Shown here piece by piece: positions 43,881-55,936 of a stretch of 64,000 bases of DNA. This stretch comes from Pestalotiopsis fici W106-1 (Eukaryota; Ascomycota; Sordariomycetes; Amphisphaeriales; Sporocadaceae). The first letter of the stretch is position 1. Each line of letters starts with the position of its first letter. The stretch spans positions 62,001 to 126,000 of the forward strand of contig NW_006917101.1 in assembly GCF_000516985.1 (NCBI RefSeq), read 5' to 3'. The notes below the pieces were generated by a model. That model ran no database searches. It worked only from the letters and a program-made list of their open reading frames with translations, and was not told where the DNA came from. Position numbers and translations under genes: made by a program.

Positions 43881-46329
43881 ATGGAGGCACCGACCAAGGA
43901 AGATCTCCTCAAGCCAGTTGAGCCTGGCGTACTGCCTTCCAAGTCCATTCGAAAAGACTCCATCTTTACGCCCGAAGATCTTGGTGTATACGATGATGCT
44001 GCAACATATTACAAATCCGACTCGAGGCATGGCGGGGCTCACCACCGAGCCCGCACCTACTCCCAAGTGAGTATTAACTTCACATTACAAGGTGCATCTT
44101 TACGACTGCAGCTAATCATTGACAATAGAATGGCCTGAACCAACAAATGGAGCGTCTGGGGCTCGTTGAACCCCATCGAAGAGGAAGTCATGGTAAGTTA
44201 TTACCGCTATATACTTCTCCACAGCTGCGTTCATTATCGACTGACTATTCTCACCAGACGAGGCAAGCAGACCTCACGCGCGCCAATTCCTGGTCAACGT
44301 CGATCAAACCCTTGAAAGTTTGCAAGCACAGGAGGACACCGACGGAAACATGCAGATTACCATCGAAGACACTGGTCCCAAAGTCATTACTCTCAGAACG
44401 GCAGCTTCGGGTGGGCACAACCGTTTCGACATTCGCGGAACTTACATGCTCTCCAATCTTCTGCAGGAGCTCTACATGGCCAAGGAGTTTGGCCGGAAGC
44501 AGGTTATTCTGGATATTGGACGGCTCAACGAGAATCCCGTGAGCAGATTGTCTCGCTTGATCAAGGATCAATTCTGGGACGGATTGACAAGACGCATTGA
44601 TGCGAGCACTGTCGAGATTGCTGCTAAAGATCCAAAGGACTGGACTGATGATCCGCGCCCGCGTATCTACGTGCCTCCCGCTGCACCTGAGCAGATCGAA
44701 TACTACCGCAACATTGCTCGCGATTACCCCGACCTCCGTCTGGACGTTCAGGTACTTCCCGAGGTTATCACGCCCGACTATGTTGTCGGCCTCAATGATG
44801 CGCCTGGTCTCCTGGCTACTGAAATGGAAGAGTTCACCGATCCTGTCACTGGCGAAAAGAAGCTCAGGGGTCTACCATTCGTTGTTCCTGGCGGTCGTTT
44901 CAACGAGCTGTACGGCTGGGACAGTTACATGGAGTCTCTAGGCCTTCTCGTAAATGACAAGGTGCATTTGGCCAAGGCCATGGTACAGAACTTCTGTTTC
45001 TGCATCAGACATTATGGAAAGATTCTCAATGCCACCCGATCATACTACCTCACCCGATCTCAGCCACCCTTCTTGACCGACATGGCACTGCGAGTGTACG
45101 AAAAGATCAAGCACGAACCTGGTGCCATTGACTTTTTGCGTACTGCTCTTTTGGCTGCAATCAAGGAGTATTATTGCGTCTGGATGGCAGAGCCAAGATT
45201 TGATCCAAAATCCGGTCTCTCGAGATACCGCCCCGAAGGTCGTGGTGTCCCGCCAGAGACCGAAGCAGACCACTTCGTGCACCTCTTGAACCCGTATGCA
45301 AAGAAGCACGGTCTGGGTTTCAAAGAGTTTATCCGTGCTTACAACCATGGCGAAATTCTTGAACCGGAACTGGACGAGTACTTTTTGCACGATCGAGCTG
45401 TACGAGAATCTGGTCACGATACTTCCTACAGACTTGAGAGGGTGTGCGCTAACCTCGCAACCATTGATCTCAACTCATTGATATACAAGTACGAGATGGA
45501 TATTTCCCGAACCATCCGCAACGTCTTTGGTGATAGCTTGACTATCCCCGCCGAATGGTGCGGTGGCTCCATGTCCGCCGGCCAAGTGGAAACATCAGCG
45601 ATCTGGGATCGCAGATGGAAGAGACGTCGAGCTGCTATCCACAAGTACATGTGGAATGAGGAGGAGGGTATGTACTTTGACTATGACACTGTCAAGCAAG
45701 AACAAAGCACATACGAGAGTTGCACCACGTTCTGGCCGCTATGGGCTGGAGTTCCTGACCCGGACAAGGCTGCCAAAGTGGTGCAGAAGGCCCTTCCCAA
45801 GTTTGAGGCGTACGGCGGACTCTTGTCTGGTACGGAGAAGTCTCGAGGTGAAATCAGTCTCGAGCGACCGAACCGACAGTGGGACTATCCATATGGATGG
45901 GCACCACAGCAGATGCTTGCCTGGACCGGCCTGTACCGTTATGGTTACCACGAAGTAGCGCAAAGGCTCTCATACAAGTGGCTTTTCATGATTACCAAAG
46001 CATTCTTTGACTACAACGGAGTCGTTGTTGAAAAGTACGATGTTACACGGCCCATCGACCCCCACCGAGTTGACGCAGAGTACGGCAACCAAGGCCTGAA
46101 CTTCAAGGGCGTTGCCAAAGAAGGGTGAGTGATTCGTGATCCTGTTCTCTTTTCCAAGATTTACTAACAGCTCTCTATCAGCTTCGGCTGGGTCAATGCC
46201 AGTTACGTCTATGGCTTGCAGTTTGTCAACACGGAGATGAAGCGTGCACTCGGTGCCTTGACACCGTGGGACTCTTACCAGAGAGCGCAGGAGCAGAAGG
46301 AGGCAAAGATCCTTGAAGAACTGTCCTAG
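43881..46329 (+). CDS. NTH1: Neutral (cytosolic) trehalase
   Basis: Four exons (43881-44066, 44129-44192, 44258-46124, 46182-46329) encode 754 residues. The enzyme (GH37) hydrolyses trehalose to two glucose in the cytosol, for germination and stress recovery. Both family signatures are present: [14 protein letters not shown] at 294-307 and [12 protein letters not shown] at 624-635. The N-terminal regulatory segment shows protein kinase A-type sites R-K-D-S (Ser27), R-T-Y-S (Ser61) and R-R-G-S (Ser82). An EF-hand-like calcium loop [12 protein letters not shown] follows at 110-121. Together these mark the regulated neutral form (phosphorylation, 14-3-3 and Ca2+ control in yeast Nth1) and not the secreted acid trehalase; no signal peptide is visible. 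The ATG at 43881 starts M-E-A-P-T-K-E-D. Introns of 62, 65 and 57 bp were placed by frame and conserved flanks. Confidence 0.97.
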
Positions 46330-48269
46330 TAATCTTCTGGGACTTGTCTCATACTTTGCAGTGTGAAGTGCGCATCCAGCTGCGCCCTCACTACCAGTGT
46401 GTCTTCAAGTCCAAGCATTCACTGAACCTTGGCGGAGTGTCGAGCGACCAGCCATATATTGGAAGCAACATGCATCGTGGGCTTTGGAGGGTGAGCAAAC
46501 CTCATTTTAGTTTGCAACCGTACTGGGAATAGATGGAACCACACAAGAATCCAGCTACACTCGCCTTTTCAAACAACGCGAGGCATATTCTGCATCACAG
46601 ACACACTAGGCGTTGATCATCAATTCTATCGAGTTCTGCACTCCTCAACGGACGACGTACCTGCTAAATAGTGATTACCAATGTTCTCTAGTATTGTATT
46701 GTATTGTATGCACAGCATAGGTCAATGACCCTCTATTTTTGTAACGCACATGTATAGCGCTTGGCAGCATTTTTGGTAAGTGTGCAAGTAAGCCAGCGTT
46801 CAACTTTCGGCCCATTAAATGGCCTTGAAGGTAAAATCCACGTCGACTGGGAGTCATGGCTCGATGCACGCCCGGCCCATGTGACAATGCCCATGGATAG
46901 ACTCGAATTTTTGAGTTTCGACGTTTGCAATTGTTTGACAGGTACCGCGTAGTCCCCTACCGTACTGACTTAGCCGTAGCGAGCCGAGGCAGCGATACGG
47001 CCAATCATATGGCTAGGGACTGACCCTTTCGGGCAATTTCTCGATTTCCCCAGTCGCGTGCACATTCAAGCATGGAGGGGAGGAGGGTACGTTTTCACAT
47101 GCCAAAACTCTACCACGAAAAATGATGCCGTTTGACACCTGCATGCGACTTTTTTTTTTTTAAGGTGACATCACATATCGACACAAAGACACTGACGCAG
47201 TCGCCAATTGACCTGGATGGATCTCAATATGGCTCCAAGAGAGATGTGGTGTCGTTCAATTGGACTGGCAGTACCGGACCTACTGTGTAGCGACGAGATC
47301 TGATCTAGTACAGTCATTGATACCTACCTACCACTGCTGTTCTTTATCCCCGGCAAGACGGGAGAATACGTACCTATGTAGCCGCACGATAATAGATTGA
47401 CCCACTCGAGGACCCGTCTATGGAATCTACACTAAGGGGGGCTCCAAAATCCTCGGAATCGCAGCGGAATCTTTTTCAGACAGTCAGACTTTCGTCATTG
47501 TCAAATGCCAGCAGAGAACCAAGAGGCAGAGCCAGAAGGGGACAGGACAGGGCGGCAGCCCCGGCTTTTTCCCCCAATAATGCGGGGTGGCCAGACGCCA
47601 AATGCCATGGGCCAGTTCCATGCTTCGGCATCTCGGCCAATGACGGCAAAGACCACGACCTGACTAAGACGCCTTTGGGCCGGCTTGTCGTGCAGCAAGA
47701 CATGAGCCTCTACGATCAGAGGCCATCTCCCACGTCGCCGAGGTGTAAACTCTTGGTACCCGCTACCACAAGCTCAGACTAGGACCCAAGAGGAGCGTGG
47801 TAAGTCTTGTCCAGCTCCCAAGCACATGGACACTGCTGCCCCCCAATAGGGCGGCCTGGTGGGAGTCATGGCGTGCAAGAGCAGGGCTTCCGAAAACATT
47901 CTTGGGTCACAGCCGCTCGACCGATCTTTCCCGGCCCTTCCTAAGCATCGGCTGTAAGTCGAAACAGCTCTTGGGTAGGTAATGACTAGAGATCTTCTCC
48001 TTCAGCTACGGTTTGTTTTCTTATCTTCTTTCTTATTACTACTTCTCATATTCCTCTTCATCTTGGCCCATTCTTGCGAGTGACCATTGCTTTGAATATA
48101 GTTTGTTAGCTATAATCCAGAATTGGGTAATTTGTCTGCTCTATTATATATTGCTAAACAGCTTGGCCATCCACCCAACGCCCCTCCTTCGTCATACTAC
48201 TTATTGGTTGTTCTTGATATTGTTGCATACTGTAACGCCTCTCCGTTTAGTCTACAACACTCTGCAACC
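46330..48269. other. Intergenic, trehalase to isocitrate lyase
   Basis: About 1.9 kb including the trehalase 3' untranslated region and the isocitrate lyase promoter. A 121-codon open frame at 47420-47782 has no recognisable features. TACCTACC-type words occur near 47321-47334. The last 260 bases are pyrimidine-rich. Confidence 0.45.
48019..48067 (+). promoter_or_regulatory. Pyrimidine-rich tract before isocitrate lyase
   Basis: A C/T-rich stretch (TCTTATCTTCTTTCTTATTA...) about 200 bases before the start codon. Such tracts mark core promoter/transcription start regions of strongly expressed fungal genes. The assignment is by position only. Confidence 0.35.
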
Positions 48270-50116
48270 ATGGCCTCCAACAATATGATCAACCCGGGCA
48301 TTGACCCCAACATCGAAGATGACCTCTTCGCCCAAGAAGTCGAAGCCGTCAAGAAGTGGTGGAGTGATTCCAGGTGGAGATACACCAAGAGACCGTTTAC
48401 CGCAGAGCAGATTGTCTCCAAGAGAGGTCACCTCAAGGTGGAATACCCCAGCAATGCTCAGTCCAAGAAGCTTTGGAAAATCCTCGAAGGCCGATTCCAG
48501 GTATGCCATATACATGCACGAGAAAATACCAATTGACAAATATGCCCTGTGCTGACCCTGCTTTAGAGCCGTGATGCCAGTTATACCTATGGTTGCTTAG
48601 AACCGACCATGGTCACGCAAATGGCCAAGTACTTGGATACAGTCTATGTCTCTGGTTGGCAATCATCTTCGACGGCCTCATCCTCCGACGAGCCTGGCCC
48701 TGATCTAGCTGACTACCCCTACGTAAGTCGCTTATATATACCTTGTCTTCAATATAAGAACAATCCGAAGCTGACCCAAGCCAATTAGACGACTGTCCCA
48801 AATAAAGTGAAGCATCTCTTCATGGCCCAGCTTTTCCACGACCGAAAGCAGAGAAACGAACGCCTGAGCGTGCCCAAGTCAGCTCGCACCAATCTCCAGA
48901 ATATTGACTACCTCCGGCCGATTATTGCAGATGCGGATACTGGTCACGGCGGTCTGACCGCAGTTATGAAGCTGACCAAGCTTTTTGTCGAGAGCGGTGC
49001 CGCTGGTATACATATTGAAGATCAAGCACCAGGAACCAAGAAGTGCGGTCACATGGCCGGAAAGGTCCTCGTGCCCATCAGCGAGCACATTAACCGCCTA
49101 GTCGCCATCCGGGCTCAGGCCGACATCATGGGCAGCGACTTGCTCGCCGTCGCCCGCACGGATGCCGAGGCAGCCACGCTCATCACCACCACCATTGACC
49201 CGCGTGACCACGCCTTCATCATGGGCAGCACCAACCCGAACCTGCAGCCGCTCAACGACCTCATGGTGGCAGCTGAGCGCTCCGGCAAGACGGGCGACCA
49301 GCTCCAGGCCATTGAGGACGCCTGGTTGCAGCAGGCCGGACTGAAGCGCTTCGATGAGGCCGTCGTCGATGCCATCAACGGCGGCGCCCTGCCCAACAAG
49401 AAGGAGTTGGTTCAGCAGTACCTGGCCCAGGCCAAGGGCAAGAGCCACAACGAGGCCAAGGCCATTGCCCAGGGCATCGCCAAGGTTAATGTCTTTTTCG
49501 ACTGGGACGCACCCCGCACCCGCGAGGGCTACTACCGTCTCAAGGGCGGCTGCGATTGCGCCATTAACCGTGCCGTCGCCTATGCCCCCTACTGCGATGC
49601 CATTTGGATGGAGAGTAAGCTGCCCGACTTCAAGCAGGCGCAGGAATTTGCCAATGGTGTCCACGCCGTCTGGCCAGAGCAAAAGTAAGTTGATTCGTAT
49701 CTCGGTTTTTCTGGTTTGCGGGAAAAGTATGATCTCTAACATTTTCTCTCTTCTTTAGGCTGGCCTACAACCTCTCGCCCTCGTTCAACTGGAAATCAGC
49801 GATGCCGAGCAACGAGCAAGAGACGTACATTCGCCGTCTGGCGTCGCTGGGCTACTGCTGGCAGTTCATCACGCTGGCCGGCCTGCACACGACGGCGCTC
49901 ATTAGCGACCAGTTTGCCCGCGCCTATGCCAAGAACGGCATGCGCGCCTACGGCGAGCTCGTCCAGGAGCCCGAAATGGACGGCGGCGTCGACGTGGTCA
50001 AGCACCAAAAGTGGAGCGGTGCCAATTATAGTGATGAGCTCCTCAAAATGGTGACGGGTGGCATCTCGAGCACCAGTGCCATGGGCAAGGGTGTTACCGA
50101 GGACCAGTTCCACTGA
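48270..50116 (+). CDS. ICL1: Isocitrate lyase
   Basis: Four exons (48270-48500, 48567-48722, 48789-49684, 49759-50116) encode 546 residues, the normal fungal length. The enzyme splits isocitrate into glyoxylate and succinate, the first dedicated step of the glyoxylate cycle, allowing growth on acetate, ethanol and fatty acids. The active-site signature K-K-C-G-H is at 213-217 with catalytic Cys215, preceded by [10 protein letters not shown]. Also present are [16 protein letters not shown] in the N-terminus, and N-L-S-P-S-F-N-W in the last exon. The C-terminus is E-D-Q-F-H, with no obvious peroxisomal PTS1 tripeptide. Such genes are normally induced on C2 carbon and repressed by glucose. The gene converges with a sugar transporter, with 388 bases between the stops. 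Confidence 0.97.
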
Positions 50117-50504
50117 GAAGATTTTGTAGGGTGTTGAAAGAGACGTTGATTTGGTTGGAGAATGTGATGTTTTGATTTTTGATGATATATCCTAAGTTAC
50201 TAGAGTTATGTTGTATGAATCGATTGCTGGGAAAATATTACTTTCATATCTTGAGTTGTTATTGCGTGTAGCTACTGAATTGGTTTACGTGAAATCATTC
50301 ATGCACTATGGTAACATGTGATGATAAAATCTGTCTGGTGAGTCATGCATTTATTATATACCTTGTGTTGAGCTAACCAATATAACACGCCATTAAGATG
50401 ATGGCATATTGTCACAGCAGCCGCACTAGATAGCATCTTGTGACAATGCTAATCTTGCCAGTCAACATACAAAACAGTCATCTTTCTTGACCCCAAGCTT
50501 GTTC
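50117..50504. other. Shared 3' region, isocitrate lyase and sugar transporter
   Basis: AT-rich, short convergent 3' region. Both polyadenylation sites must lie here; no genes or repeats seen. Confidence 0.5.
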
Positions 50505-52112
50505 TCAGGGTGCCACAGTATCCTTCTCCTCGTGGTGCTCCCTCACATCGTCGCTCTTCTCCTTGACCTGGGCAGCGCGCCTTTCGAGGTCAGTGTCGAG
50601 ACCGCCTACATACTGGCTCTTGTCGGTGCCAACAACGATCCATGGGGCCTTTGAGAAGAGCTCGTTCATGTGCTCGAGGGGTACGCGCCGGGTCTCGGGC
50701 AGAATGAGCCAAAAGAAGATGGCGTTGGTAAAGTTGCACACGACAAAGACGATAAAGTAGTGCCAGCCGCCGACGTTGCGAATGGCAATATCTGTCACCT
50801 GCCCAATCATGGTGTTGAAGGCAAACGAGGTCATGGTCGCAATCGACACGCCCTTGGACCGCGTGTGAGTGTCAAAGATCTCGGCCGGGATGATCCACGA
50901 CAGAGGGCCGCACGAGTACGAAAAGGAAATGTTGTACAGCCAGGTTACAATGATGAAACCCCAACCGGCAGAACCAGAGCCAGAGCCATCAGTGGAAGGT
51001 GGGAAGACAGCGAGGAGGATCGTGGCGATCAAAAACATGAGGCAGTTGGTGAGATTGCCAATGATCAGAGGCCAGCGACGGCCGAAGCGGTCAATGGTCA
51101 GGATACAGGCGGCCTGAGCAAGCAGGGCGAGGATGGAGTTGATGGCCTGGTACTTGAGAGCGTTTCCGCTGCTGATACCAATCTGCTCAAAGATGGCTAC
51201 GGAAAAATACTGGATTGCTGAAACACCAGTCATTTGGACCGAGGCTTGAAGGGCGCAGGCAATGAAGAGTCTGCGGAAGGCGGACCGATTCACAAAGAGC
51301 TCCTTGTACGACTTGGCCTCGTGTTCATGCTCGAAAGCAATCGTCTCTTGGATCGCAGCGTACTCGGCCTGGACAAAGGCATCATTGACGTCGCCATGCG
51401 CATGGAGCTTGGCCAGAGTCCTGAGACCCTCCTCGCCGCGACCATGGTCGACGAGCCAGCGTGGTGACTCGGGGAAGAGCAGGATGAGAGCGGCAAGGAT
51501 CGCGGCGGGCATTAGTTGGATTCCCAGGGCAATGCGCCATTGCCTGTCATCGTCGTAGTTCTTGTTGGTCCCCCAGGTGATCCAACCTGCCATGAGAGCA
51601 CCGATACCCAGCATGAATTGCTGGAGAGCAGTGACTCGCCCACGAATGGTTGGGTGGGCAATCTCTCCCTGGTACACGGGAATAATCATGGTCAAGAAAC
51701 CCACGCCCAACCCAGCAAAGGCACGGCCGGCGTAGAGGTAGCTGAGGGATTGCGCAGCGGTCTGGACAGAGCCACCAATAATGAAAATCACGGCACCGAG
51801 AAAGATTGTCCATCTTCGACCGAGTACATCACCAGAGAGACCAGCAAACATGGCGCCAAAGAAAGCGCCGCCCGTGAACAGGGAGACCACGGCACCATTC
51901 TCAGCACCACTCGCTTTATACGTATTCGTAAAGTGCTCGCTCCCGACAACACCGGCGATGACACCGAGATCGTAGCCGAAAAGGGCAGAGCCCATGGAGG
52001 CGAAAACGCCGACGAGAAACTAGCGTGAAGAAACAATTAGATTTCGAAGTCATGGGCATTTGTAGGGATTCACTTGGTGTAGACTTACCTGATACGTATG
52101 CGGCGACAACAT
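50505..52112 (-). CDS. Major facilitator sugar transporter (sugar porter family)
   Basis: Two exons (52112-52089 and 52019-50505, 69-bp intron) encode 512 residues. The first exon contributes only eight residues (M-L-S-P-H-T-Y-Q), giving M-L-S-P-H-T-Y-Q-F-L-V-G-V-F-A-S-M-G-S across the junction; the internal Met of M-G-S-A-L-F-G-Y-D-L would otherwise cut off part of helix 1. About twelve membrane helices are visible. Sugar porter signatures are G-D-V-L-G-R-R-W after helix 2, P-E-S-P-R-W-L-V at the end of helix 6, D-R-F-G-R-R in the second half, P-A-E-I-F and a final L-P-E-T-R-R-V-P-L-E. Q-x-x-x-Q-x-T-G-V-S-A-I-Q-Y-F in helix 7 lines the sugar site. It probably imports a hexose or other monosaccharide by proton symport; the substrate cannot be read from the sequence. 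Confidence 0.93.
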
Positions 52113-54370
52113 CTTGGATTGTCAAAGTAGAAGGCCCCGACTGAAATGAAGTCAAGCACACAAACGAGCAGTACAACTCTCAGCAGCCCTGGAGGCTCGT
52201 CTGTTCATATATAAAAGTGCAAAGACGGACGCGGGTTCACGGGCCGCCGAGAGCCATGCCATCTCCGCACGACACACGTGCGATTTTTGGAGGAGTCAAG
52301 GGTTTCATTGATGGGCAAGCTGCAATGCGGTCGGTTGGCGAACCGATGTTTCGAGTCTCTACTCTTGGGCTGTCTTCCAACTGGTGGAAATTGCACGAGT
52401 ATATGGTGATATATGAGCAGGGCTCATATGCGCACCAATAGCAGACCAGGTCCCAGCCCCTCGGGTGATGCTACACGGGCTCCAATCTGGGGATGATGTG
52501 GAGAGCCGAATCCTTTCTCCGCATGCTCCAAAGTTCCCCCATGGCATAGTGGGTTCGTCAATTCCCCCCAAGCATATGAATAATATCGATCGTATTGGAA
52601 TCCTTGTGACCATGTAAGAGGCTTGGCCTGCTCTGATTGAGTTAGGTAGTGCGAATTTGTCGTTGCCGTGCTTGATGGGAGTTATCCGCGCCGGTGGGAA
52701 CTCTGCCATTCAGCCATCTGGGGCGAATGGTGTAGCTGGGCTGGCATGGCCTAGCATGATAGTATATGGATTGATAGGCCCACGAAGGATATGCATAGTA
52801 TGATGTTAGTGGTCCAACCATTGTTGGTCAGCTAAATATAGTAAGTCAGATTTACTAATTTTGAAAATTTTCCTCCTTTGTTAATAAAATAAGATTCATG
52901 ACGGCCGTCAGTTGAAGAGATACAGAGATTTAAAGGCAATGCAGGTTGAGTACCTAGGTAGGTTGGGTAGACTCTTCTGTTTAGTGAGCTGCGACCCATG
53001 ACAGTAAGAGACGTACCAAGCCGTAGGTACCTACCTATGTAGCATCTCTCTCGTAGGTCCGTCCGGTTATACGAATTCTAGTATATGGTGCAATCATGGC
53101 ATGGCCGTATCTAGTGGAAAGGCAAATGCGTTCATTTTTGATTTGGTCGCTCACTGGAATGTTTACAGAAAGTTGCCGCAATGTGGGCTTTGAATGCGTG
53201 ACCTTTTTTCGCCTAAAAAAGAGAGTTGCCGTACCAGAGCCACCCACGATCTTTAAGGTTCCTCGCTATCTTCCGAAGCGTGGGGCCGCTTTACTGTGAC
53301 GCTGGCTGACTTGACTGGAACGGATTTGCCAACTACTAGTCGAGAATGAGTGGGCAGTCCCGATGGATATCGTTTCTCTGCAGTGCTCGTTGAACACTGT
53401 ACAGAGTATTGGCTGGCTGGTGAGCTGTTCAGAGTATTGGCTGGCTGGTGAGCTGTTCAGGTGGTCTGGTGCATTTATTGTATTGTCTTGAAACCTCGAC
53501 AGCTGGCCCATGATCGAGGCGAGGTGGGAGTGCATATGTAAGTGTATCTCACATGAACCCCAAGGCAAATGGGCAGCAGATCGGTTGCGCAACAGACGGC
53601 AGCCACGAGGTGGGCTTTATTACGCTACACTACAATGTATTGCACTACGCTACACATGTGCACAAGTAAGCTGGTGATAAGTCGGCAAGAAAAAGAAAAG
53701 AAAAACGAGAGAAAAGAGCGGTCCGTCTGTCCTGCAAGAGCGTCATTGCCAAGACCTGTCAGGCCCGATAGTGTTGGAGGGGTCCAGAGCCACCAGTGGC
53801 GGTAAGACGATAGATCGATACTTTGAGATACTACAAAATTACACACAAAACCATGTACTTTTCTAACACGCACCGACCGACTTGCTTCGTGCCTGACCAC
53901 ATGCACGCAGCACCAACAACCTTGCCAACCGGCATTCCCCTTCCCCCCACCACCACATCGCCTCGTGGGCTCAGCCTCTGGACAGGAATCCTTCCATCCT
54001 TTCTTTGCACAAACAACCATCGCAGCCGTGCTGGCGATCCCATCCCTTTTCTTTGATTGATCCCAAACATGACTCAGCTGCTCTAAAAAACTACTCTTTA
54101 TTATACCACTTTGCCCTTTATTATGCATCTTTGATACCCTTTTCCCATCTGTTGCTCATAGACTGAAGCATTATCATATCTCTCCCTTCTCTTTGGGTGG
54201 TACTTTCTTTCCTTTATCCCGGATGTCACGGCAATAGGTCTGCGATCGCGGCCCAGCTCAGCTATCATAGTCGGTCAATTGCGCCCATCGACCAGACGAG
54301 TTTGCCAACTCGAACAGCATTTTTTTGCTCTCGCATTGCTCCGATCTCTTACATTCCAATATCCATTCCA
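52113..54370. other. Gene-free stretch between sugar transporter and Vps62-like gene
   Basis: About 2.3 kb between divergent promoters. It contains clustered TACCTA/GGTAGG words at 52940-53040, the 28-bp tandem duplication listed separately and an AT-rich patch at 52840-52900. The Vps62-like frame is open back to 54197, but the ATG at 54371 is followed at once by a membrane anchor and is preferred. Confidence 0.45.
53402..53457. repeat. Perfect 28-bp tandem duplication
   Basis: A 28-base unit beginning CAGAGTATTGGCTGGCTGG occurs twice head to tail without mismatch, with CAG of a third unit. It lies in intergenic DNA and looks like a recent slippage or unequal exchange product. Confidence 0.95.
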
Positions 54371-55936
54371 ATGTACCACCTTCGCCGGATATCGTTTGTG
54401 CTTTTATTTGTCCTGGTTATCAGCTTTCTATCATGGCTGGTACCACGAGTTCTTAACCCGACTCCTCCAAATCAACAGCAGCGCGAAGCAAATGCTCGCT
54501 GGGTGAGCACTTCGCCCTATTGGCTCGACCGCCAAGCCTGCCGTTGGATCAGCTTGTGTGGTGTCCTGCACGTCCGGTCCGACCCTGCGGCAAAGACTGG
54601 TGACGACAATCATGATGGCAGTGGAGAGTTGAAAAAGACGACGTTCGAGCTACGGTCTTTGAAATTGGAAGACAGAGCCGAAAATTCCAGAGTCGACAAG
54701 GGTGTAACGCAGGGTCCGAAAACTGCCATGCATCAAGAGCGTCTCCGAGAGATACCAGACTACGTGCTCAAGTATGCGCCGCTTGTCCACCTCTACTCTG
54801 GCGAGAATTTCTGGCCATCAGATATTGCCGATCACATTGAGCATATGACGCCGCACGTGGGCGACGAACGTATCAACACAACCAGCCCGCTCAATCTCGC
54901 AGCCCTGCATGGGCTGGATTCGGAAGAAGGCTTCGTCTATCTGAAAAGCGACGATGACGTAGAGTCGCGGCCCGCTTGGCTCCACAGCCGCGCAAATATC
55001 CCACTGCCATATCCCGACGACCAAGATACGTGGGAACCACCTGTAGATTCCGATGCTTCTCGCTGGCACGGCGATGGTACGACATGGCAAGAAGTCAACA
55101 AAGATCATCCGTTACAGAGGATATCAGATCCACGCATGCGCACGCCTCGCTACCCTCCACCCACCTCGCGCGGGTCGCCTCCCAGGCACTCAAAGAGGGA
55201 CCAAGTACCCATTGGCGATGTCCCCCAGCACAAACCTGATGAATCAGGTTACTCGAAAGCACCAGCAACTTTGGTTCTTGTGGATAAGGGCTCTGGGATT
55301 GTGGACGCCTTTTGGTTCTTCTTTTATGCCTACAACCTAGGCCAGACCGTTCTTGGGATCCGTTTTGGAAACCACGTCGGTGACTGGGAACATTGCATGG
55401 TCCGTTTTGAATCAGGGATGCCGCGCGCTGTCTTCTTCAGTGAACACGAAGGCGGCCAGGCATATGCCTGGCAGGCCGTGGAGAAGCGAGGAAATATCTC
55501 TGAAATCCAGCGCCCCGTCATATATAGCGCCGTCGGCAGTCACGCCATGTATGCCATGCCAGGAGACCACCCCTACGTTCTTCCTTTCAAGATGCTCAAA
55601 GACGTCACGGATCGTGGTCCCTTGTGGGATCCTGCTCAGAATTTCCGAGGTTACTGGTACGATTACACCACGACCAAGGATGCTGACGGCCTAGAGCCGA
55701 TCAAGGAGAACCCCGATGCACCGACAGATTGGTTCCATTACGAGGGGCCTTGGGGTGATACCTTGTACGGGCTCGACGACATGCGCCAGTGGCGGCTATT
55801 TGGCCAGTATCATTATGTTACTGGCCCTGTTGGACCAAAGTTCAAGAATCTCGGCCGAGAAAAAGTCTGTCAGAACTGGCGGTGTCGGATACTGAACAGC
55901 ATTTCAGAAGGCAAGAAGCGCAGCTGGAATTCCTGA
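54371..55936 (+). CDS. Vps62-like protein (DUF946)
   Basis: A single exon encodes 521 residues. An N-terminal hydrophobic segment (about residues 7-25, R-R-I-S-F-V-L-L-F-V-L-V-I-S-F-L) acts as a signal anchor, so the bulk probably faces the secretory lumen. The remainder fits the DUF946/Vps62 family: Y-A-P-L-V-H-L-Y-S-G-E-N-F-W-P near 135-150, then F-W-F-F-F-Y-A-Y-N-L-G, N-H-V-G-D-W-E-H, F-S-E-H-E-G-G, V-G-S-H-A-M-Y-A-M-P-G, and G-R/W-G-D-T-type ends. Yeast Vps62 is linked to vacuolar protein sorting, but the molecular role is not settled. A Pro/Arg-rich linker (R-Y-P-P-P-T-S-R-G-S-P-P) interrupts the domain near 255-275. Neighbours give no functional clue. Confidence 0.9.
   Translation: MYHLRRISFVLLFVLVISFLSWLVPRVLNPTPPNQQQREANARWVSTSPYWLDRQACRWISLCGVLHVRSDPAAKTGDDNHDGSGELKKTTFELRSLKLEDRAENSRVDKGVTQGPKTAMHQERLREIPDYVLKYAPLVHLYSGENFWPSDIADHIEHMTPHVGDERINTTSPLNLAALHGLDSEEGFVYLKSDDDVESRPAWLHSRANIPLPYPDDQDTWEPPVDSDASRWHGDGTTWQEVNKDHPLQRISDPRMRTPRYPPPTSRGSPPRHSKRDQVPIGDVPQHKPDESGYSKAPATLVLVDKGSGIVDAFWFFFYAYNLGQTVLGIRFGNHVGDWEHCMVRFESGMPRAVFFSEHEGGQAYAWQAVEKRGNISEIQRPVIYSAVGSHAMYAMPGDHPYVLPFKMLKDVTDRGPLWDPAQNFRGYWYDYTTTKDADGLEPIKENPDAPTDWFHYEGPWGDTLYGLDDMRQWRLFGQYHYVTGPVGPKFKNLGREKVCQNWRCRILNSISEGKKRSWNS

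Noticed and set aside
49098..49742. 214-codon minus-strand frame opposite isocitrate lyase
   Set aside because: Antisense shadow of a codon-biased, highly expressed gene.
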